From Haematobia irritans (taxonomy: Eukaryota > Arthropoda > Insecta > Diptera > Muscidae): a DNA stretch of 64,000 nucleotides. The notes below the pieces were generated by a model, which was not told the DNA's origin, did not search any database, and saw nothing but the letters and a program-made list of their open reading frames with translations. Below, piece after piece: positions 57,956 to 64,000 of the stretch. The position numbers and the translations under genes were made by a program. The stretch lies in assembly GCF_050003625.1 (NCBI RefSeq), contig NC_134397.1:222332537-222396536 (forward strand), written 5' to 3'. How positions within the stretch are numbered: position 1 is the first letter of the stretch; each line of letters opens with the position of its first letter.

Positions 57956-59689
57956 AAATTGGTTATAAAAATTAGATATTTGTTTTTAAAAATTAAGTTT
58001 CATTGCTATAACCCTGTTTTACTGTTCCCAGTTATCAACTAAACCCAACAGGTAGGTCATTCAACTGTCAGGAAACTGATTTTGAGCAATAAAAGTTTCA
58101 ACATTCTCCCTCTTAGACACTTGAAAGCCTCTTTTCGACATTCTAAAATTGTTGACTCATATTTTTGAAGTAGGGGGTGGGAGGGAAATTCTCCCAGCCT
58201 ATACTCTACATATGTATGTGTGGTAGCTGCTCGTTATATTTTCCTAGGATAACCTCATCTGTATGAAAAACTGACATTTTCTTGGCCCCCACATTTGAGG
58301 TTTCATAGGAGATGAGTGTGTGTGTGCGTGTATGTCATTATATATATGTGTGTGTTTTTATATATGGAAGAATGAATTGTGAGGTACTTTTAATTAATTC
58401 CTTCAAGTGTTTAAAAGCGTAAAATGAAATTAAAACTCTGAATGGAATAAATCGACAACAATGCAGCATAAAATTGTTTAGAATTTTTTTTCCATTCCAC
58501 CTTGCCAACTCGTTTCAATTTATGATGCTTTTGTGTTGGTCCTATTTCAATTATGGAGTGTCGTGGTACTAAGAATAAAAAAACGCTTTGCATAGGCAAG
58601 TAAATATAAAAATACGTACATTTATATACCAGGAAATTGCTTATGTTGAAGAGGAAACATTTCAATGGTACCTGCAATGAGAGTGAGAATAAAAAATAGG
58701 AAAAAGCCCATTAGTAAATGAAAATTCATGGGAATTGTTTTGTAAAATAAATTTAATAGAAAAAGAAAAAACTGCTGGTTAAAGCTTAATAAGAGATAAT
58801 ATCTTTAAATATATTTAATTTCATGATATCTTGGTAGAGTCAAATTTGATTTATTTGTGTGGCTTGACCCAAATGTGGTTATTATCTTCCTTAATGCATT
58901 TGTATTTGCCATTAATTATTGTCTATGCCTCCCACATCTATAACTCATTATTTACAAACTCTTGATAATATCGATTTACATAAATTTGGTTTTGGGTGTT
59001 TTTAATTACTTGTATCTTAGAAAATATTATGTGTGCTTGTTATACAAGTAAACTTTTATCAAATTACCGATTATGGTTTAGAATATTCTTTTTCATTTAG
59101 CCTACAATCTTTGAACCTTGAAATAATTTTAATTGAAGTCACAACTACGGATATACAAAAATGTATTATTTATTATCCATATACGTGCATATTCTATAAT
59201 GTATACTAAGATATGCAAAGAATATGTTCTTAGATCGACAAACATTAGGGTGTTTGTGTCTGGATGTGTGGGCGTACAGTGAGTCTGTGGGTTTGTGTGT
59301 GTCATCTGTATGAGATTTTCAAGGGATATAAAAACATAAGTTTCTATATGAAATAAATAAAATATAATGTTTCTCTAGAGATTACATTTCAAAATTTTCC
59401 TTTGCCAAGATTTTCAAATTAAATTATGTTTGTGTTATAATGGCATACATAGGAAAATGTATAAATGTGTTTACGTATATGGGTGACTACACAATTCTGG
59501 GGTATTCTTCACTCAAAGGGAAACAATTTGGATGAAATGTGTATGTAAGGTACAATTCCATTAAACCTTCTAAGAGGTACATTTCAACAAAATTTTCTAT
59601 AAAAACGGATTCCAATAAAATTTTGTTTCTTTGACAAAATTTTCATTAAAAATTAAATTTAGAATTAATTTTATTAAGAAAAAAAAAAA
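57956..59689. other. AT-rich spacer, no gene recognised
   Basis: Contains a (TG)n-rich stretch (about 58312-58355). No splice-flanked frame, RNA gene or transposon end was identified. Confidence 0.45.
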
Positions 59690-61850
59690 AGAAAACAAAT
59701 GTTTGCGAAATTTTCTTTAAATATATTTTGAAATAAATATTACTTAAAATTTCCAAAATAATTCTAAAAAATCTATAAAAATAAAAATTTACATATATTT
59801 TTTTTTGCGAAATTTTCTTTAAATATATATTTAAAGAAATAGTATTATATTATTTATTTAAAAGAATTTCTTTAAAAATATTTTTAAAGAAAATTTCGCA
59901 AAAATGTTGTTTTTATGTAAATTTTAATTTTTATTGATTTTTGAAAAATTTTATGTAATATTTATTTAAAAATATATTTAAGGAAAATTTCGCAAAAATT
60001 TTATGAATATGTAATTTTTGATTTTTACTGATTTCTTTGAAATTTTATTTTTTATATTTTTTAAAGAAAGTATTGTAAAAACATAAAATCTTATTGCAAA
60101 AAATTTAAAAAAATCAATAAAAATCAAAATTTACATAAATTTGTTTTTGCGAAATTTTCTTTAAATATATATTTAAAGAAATATTATTTTATTATTTAAA
60201 AGAATTTCTTTAAAAATATTTTTAAAGAAAATTTCGCAAAAATGTTGTTTTTATGTAAATTTTAATTTTTATTGATTTTTTTTTAAATTTTTTGGAATTT
60301 TTATGTAATATTTATCTGAAAATATATTTAAAGATCATTTCGCAAAAATTTTTTTATATGTAATTTATGATTTTTATTGATTTTTTTTTGAAATTTTAGT
60401 TTTTTTTTTGTATATTTTTTAAAGAAAGTATTGTAAAAAATAAAATCTTATTGCAAAAAAAATTTAAAAAAATCAATAAAAATCAAAATTTACATATTTT
60501 TTTGCGAAATTTTCTTTAAATATATATTTAAAGAAATATTATTATATATTATTTATTTAAAAGAATTTCTTCAAAAATACTTTTAAAGGAAATTTCGCAA
60601 AAATGTTGTTTTTATGTAAATTTTAATTGTTATCGATTTTTTACAAATGTTTTGGAATTTTTATGTAATATTTATCTAAAAATATATTTAAAGAAAATTT
60701 CGCAAAAATTTTATTTATATGTAATTTTTGATTTTTTTGAAATTTTATTTTTTGTGTATATTTTTTAAAGAAAGTATTGTAAAAAAATAAAATCTTATAG
60801 CAAAAAAGTTTTAAAAAATCAATAAAAATCAAAAATTACATAATTTTTTTTTTGCGAAATTTTCTTTAAATATATTTTAAGAAAATTTCGCAAAAATTTT
60901 ATTTATGTGTAATTTATGATTTTTATTGATTTTTTTTTAAATTTTATTATTTTTTTTTTTTTGTATATTTTTTAAAGAAAGTATTGTAAAAAAATATAAT
61001 CTTATTGCAAAAAAATTTTTAAAAATCAATAAAAATCAAAATTTACATAATTTTTTTTTGCGAAATTTTCTTTAAATATTTAAAGAAATATTATTATTAT
61101 ATTTCATGTTAGCCTGATACCGAAACAGGCAATTGACGTCCAAATGCATTATATCTAATTATACAATTATTTTTCGAGCTTTAGGGACAGATATAGATTA
61201 AGGAACATGGTTAATAGAGCCATTGAAAAGAAAACGCCAGATACAAAACTATACACGCCTGGACTGCACATGTTTCGGTTCGGGCGAATGAACCTTTCCA
61301 CAGCCTTTAGTATAGATCTGGCTGGGAGAGATAACTCAATTTTGGGCCCTTTATGCTAACTCCTTATGGAGAAAACATTTGGGAAATTTCCTCCCAGCGA
61401 GATCTATACTAAAGGCTGTGGAAAGGTTCATTCGCCCGAACCGAAACATGTACAGTCCAGGCGTGTGTAGATTTGTATCTGGCGTTTTGTTTTCAATGGC
61501 TCTATTAACCATGTTCCTTAATCTATATCTGTCCATAAAGCTCGAAAAATAATTGTGTAATTAGATGAAATATTATTATATTATTTATTTAAACGAATTT
61601 CTTCAAAAATATTTTTAAAGGAAATTTCGAAAAAAAAAATTTATGTAGATTTTAATTTTTATTGATTTTTTTAATTTTTTTGGAAATTTTATGTAATATT
61701 TATTTAAAAATATATTAAAAGAAAATTTCGCAAAAATTTTATTTATATGTAATTTTTGATTTTTTTGAAATTTTATTTTTTTATTTTTTTATTTATATAT
61801 TTATATTTTATTTATATTTGTATTGTACAAAAATAAAATCTTATTGCAAA
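59690..61850. repeat. About 350-bp tandem repeat rich in inverted pieces
   Basis: The phrase GCGAAATTTTCTTTAAATAT recurs at 59806, 60149, 60504, 60854 and 61070 (spacings 343, 355, 350 and 216). Its complement (AAAGAAAATTTCGC) alternates with it, so each unit can fold on itself. Other shared phrases are AAATCAATAAAAATCAAAAT and AAAGAAAGTATTGTAAAAA. A foldback element interrupts the array at 61153-61566. Non-coding. Confidence 0.9.
61153..61566. mobile_element. 414-bp foldback with about 176-bp arms
   Basis: Arms 61153-61328 and 61390-61566 are near-perfect inverted copies (for example CTTTAGTATAGATCT on the left and AGATCTATACTAAAG on the right) with a loop of about 60 bp. It is much richer in GC than the surrounding array. 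The sequence just before it (61110-61152, GCCTGATACCGAAACAGGC) is also foreign to the array and includes its own small hairpin. The arms resemble no family I recognise. Confidence 0.85.
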
Positions 61851-63341
61851 TCGGTTTTACAGAAAATTTTGTTGAAATACTTCTGTTTGTTACAATTTTG
61901 TGTTTTCAATAATAAAATAATTTTTTGGTAATATTTTCTACAAATATAAAGTTTTCTTCAATCCGCTGATTATTTTTAGTATAAAATCATGTGCGAGCTG
62001 ATTTCACAGAAGAAAAAAGAAATCTATGAAAAATAATTTTGTCAAAAAATTTCATGGAAAACCTTTACGAATATTTGAATTCTTTCATTCTTAAAGAATA
62101 TTTCGATAGAGCAAGTGTATATCTTTGGCTAGATAAAATATAGCATATTTTTAGGCATGTATTCTAATTTTCTGATACTTCACCATATTTAATTTAAATA
62201 TAATACTTTCATATAATAAATGTACAAATTGTATTCTTTCTTATTTAATGAAGATGTAATTGAGTATAATTCAATGTAGGAAAATTGCTATATAAATACG
62301 ATATGGATAAATCATAAAATAAACTAATACCAATGTAGTTATCGTAATGATGGCACACACATACACACACTAATATGCATGCACATACATATGGCTATAG
62401 ATCTGTAATCTAAATCCGTTTTAAAGATGTAAAATAAATAGCATATCTTTCAGTTTCTATCAAAGATACTATGTATTGGGAACTATTGAGGTTATTTAAT
62501 TTGTTTATATTACAATATTTATTCAGTTGTATAAGAAGAAAATAAAATGTAAATATCCTTTGATAAGTATATCCTGTACATTGTATACTATGCAAAGTAT
62601 TTAATGATTCAAAAACTTTAATTATATTGTACATCTATAAACCATAAATGATAGTTAAAATGTAGAATAGTATTTGGAATTTTATCCCTGGAGCGTATGG
62701 ATATTTAGCAAATATTGTTCATACGTTCCATATTGTTTGAATGCAATGAAATGAAATTCTGTTAATATCATTCATACGCTCCATGGCATTTCCAATTATT
62801 TCCATTTAGACGGTATAATAATATCAATCGCCCGTTATTAATAATAAATAATTACGGCAATAACTTGCAAATTAATTTAAATTAAAAATTTCTTTGGGTT
62901 TTGTTTGTTAGCTATATACTACTCTATGCTCAATTAATTACCTGGTTATTGCTTCGTTTATGCATCATTGTTTTGCTGTTGTTTGAAATGAAAAGATTTC
63001 AAATATTTATTTCCACATTAAAATTGAATTGCAGTGGAGAGTAAATGTTTTATTTTATTGTATTTTTGATTTTTACCACAATGTATTGTAGCCTTTCATC
63101 TAATGTATTGCTTTCAAAACAAAAAGCAAACTAATTGTCTATTGTAATGCAATTTATATTTGTAAATGCAAATAATTTGTGTGTAGTTTCGGATATTAAA
63201 GTGGGATTTATCAACATTTAAAAGAAAGAAAATATATATTTTACACAAAAAAGTTCAGGAATAATGCATTTGTTAGCCAAAGCGGATGTCCGCTATTTTA
63301 GACATATTTAGGCTATTCAGTCGATACCACAAGTCGATACC
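61851..63341. other. AT-rich spacer, nothing recognised
   Basis: No gene is supported. GGAGCGTATG at 62690 and CATACGCTCC at 62773 form a weak inverted pair, with a related CATACGTTCC between them. Confidence 0.45.
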
Positions 63342-64000
63342 TTAAAGATATCAAAGGAACGTGTTGGTCATATCATTCATCATTATTTGGATATGCGGAA
63401 GCTCTGTGCAAAATGGGTGCCGCGCGAGCTCACATTTGACCAAAAACAACAACTTGTTGATGATTCTGAGCGGTGTTTGCAGCTGTTAACTCGCAAAACA
63501 CCCGAGTTTTTCCGTCGATATGTGACAATGGAAGAAACATGGCTCCATCACTACACTCCTGAGTCCAATCGACAGTCGGCTGAGTGGACAGCGACCGGTG
63601 AACCGTCTCCGAAGCGTGGAAAGACTCAAAAGTCCGCTGGCAAAGTAATGGCCTCTGTTTTTTGAGATGCGCATGGAATAATTTTTATCGATTATCTTGA
63701 GAAGGGAAAAACCATCAACAGTGACTATTATATGGCGTTATTGGAGCGTTCGAAGGTCGAAATCGCGGCAAAACGGCCCCATATGAAGAAGAAAAAAGTG
63801 TTGTTCCACCAAGAACGCACCGTGCCACAAGAGAGAACGATGGCAAAAATTCATGAATTGGGCTTCGAATTGCTTCCCCACCCACCGTATTCTCCAGATC
63901 TGGCCCCCAGCGACTTTTTGTTGTTCTCAGACCTCAAAAGGATGCTCACAGGGAAAAAATTTGGCTGCAATGAAGAGGTGATCGCCGAAACTGAGACCGA
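63342..64000 (+). pseudogene. Himar1-like (irritans-subfamily) mariner transposase remnant, cut by window end
   Basis: Homology starts abruptly at about 63342 with LKISKERVGHII, so the N-terminal DNA-binding part and left inverted repeat are missing. The catalytic core follows: YVTMEETWLHHYTPESN, KTINSDYYMALLERSK, PHPPYSPDLAPSDFLLF. It is dead for several reasons. The first catalytic Asp of the DETW motif is Glu (63531-63533). The Trp codon expected before DAHG is TGA (63663-63665). Around 63812-63830 two small deletions with net frame kept remove the DNAPCH motif with the second catalytic Asp. The third Asp (63912-63914) remains. The irritans subfamily was named from the horn fly Haematobia irritans. 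Confidence 0.93.

Overview
The window looks like nuclear DNA of a muscid or other calyptrate fly of the Stomoxys/Haematobia/Musca type. The basis is a clear Toll receptor gene, an irritans-subfamily (Himar1-like) mariner remnant first known from horn fly, mini-me/DINE-1-like repeats carrying (GTCY)n microsatellites, and a very AT-rich repeat-dominated background. There are no prokaryotic features.

The only host protein-coding gene I can support is Toll on the minus strand. It has two coding exons (28563-27281 and 19506-17430) separated by a 7,774-bp intron. Together they encode about 1,119 residues: signal peptide, LRR ectodomain with two cysteine-flanked LRR blocks, one membrane segment, TIR domain and C-terminal tail. 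A possible 3' splice site in the 5' UTR lies at 28637.

Layout. 1-1584: truncated mini-me/DINE-like repeat. 2994-4824: a tRNA-derived SINE split by two different DNA elements. 4895-5236: intact SINE. 5343-5645: decayed mariner fragment. 5976-6789: hAT-like non-autonomous element. 8895-13890: 29-bp AT satellite with inserted foldback elements. 14270-14746: candidate TIR element. 17430-28563: Toll, whose intron holds a hairpin, small TIR elements, a second satellite array with amplified SINE tails, a LINE 3' end and a nearly intact DD37E transposon. 30630-32289, 36765-38553 and 38799-40366: mini-me/DINE-like elements built of 153-bp modules. 33000-35875: degenerate satellite. 41315-41564: foldback MITE. 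42290-44490: an old tandem duplication later broken by a SINE that itself carries a TIR element. 46740-53441: reverse-orientation satellite with a recent 3.03-kb tandem duplication. 55518-56465: another DINE-like element. 56470-57955: more satellite. 59690-61850: palindrome-rich repeat of about 350 bp interrupted by a foldback. 63342-64000: dead Himar1-like mariner, cut by the window edge.

Two themes stand out. The first is a chronology readable from nested insertions whose target-site duplications and empty sites are both present. The second is periodicity: a 29-bp palindromic satellite in one orientation left of about 36 kb and the opposite orientation right of about 46 kb, and a 153-bp (51-codon) module shared by divergent mini-me/DINE-like elements. 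All family names are from memory of motifs and architecture; no database search was run.
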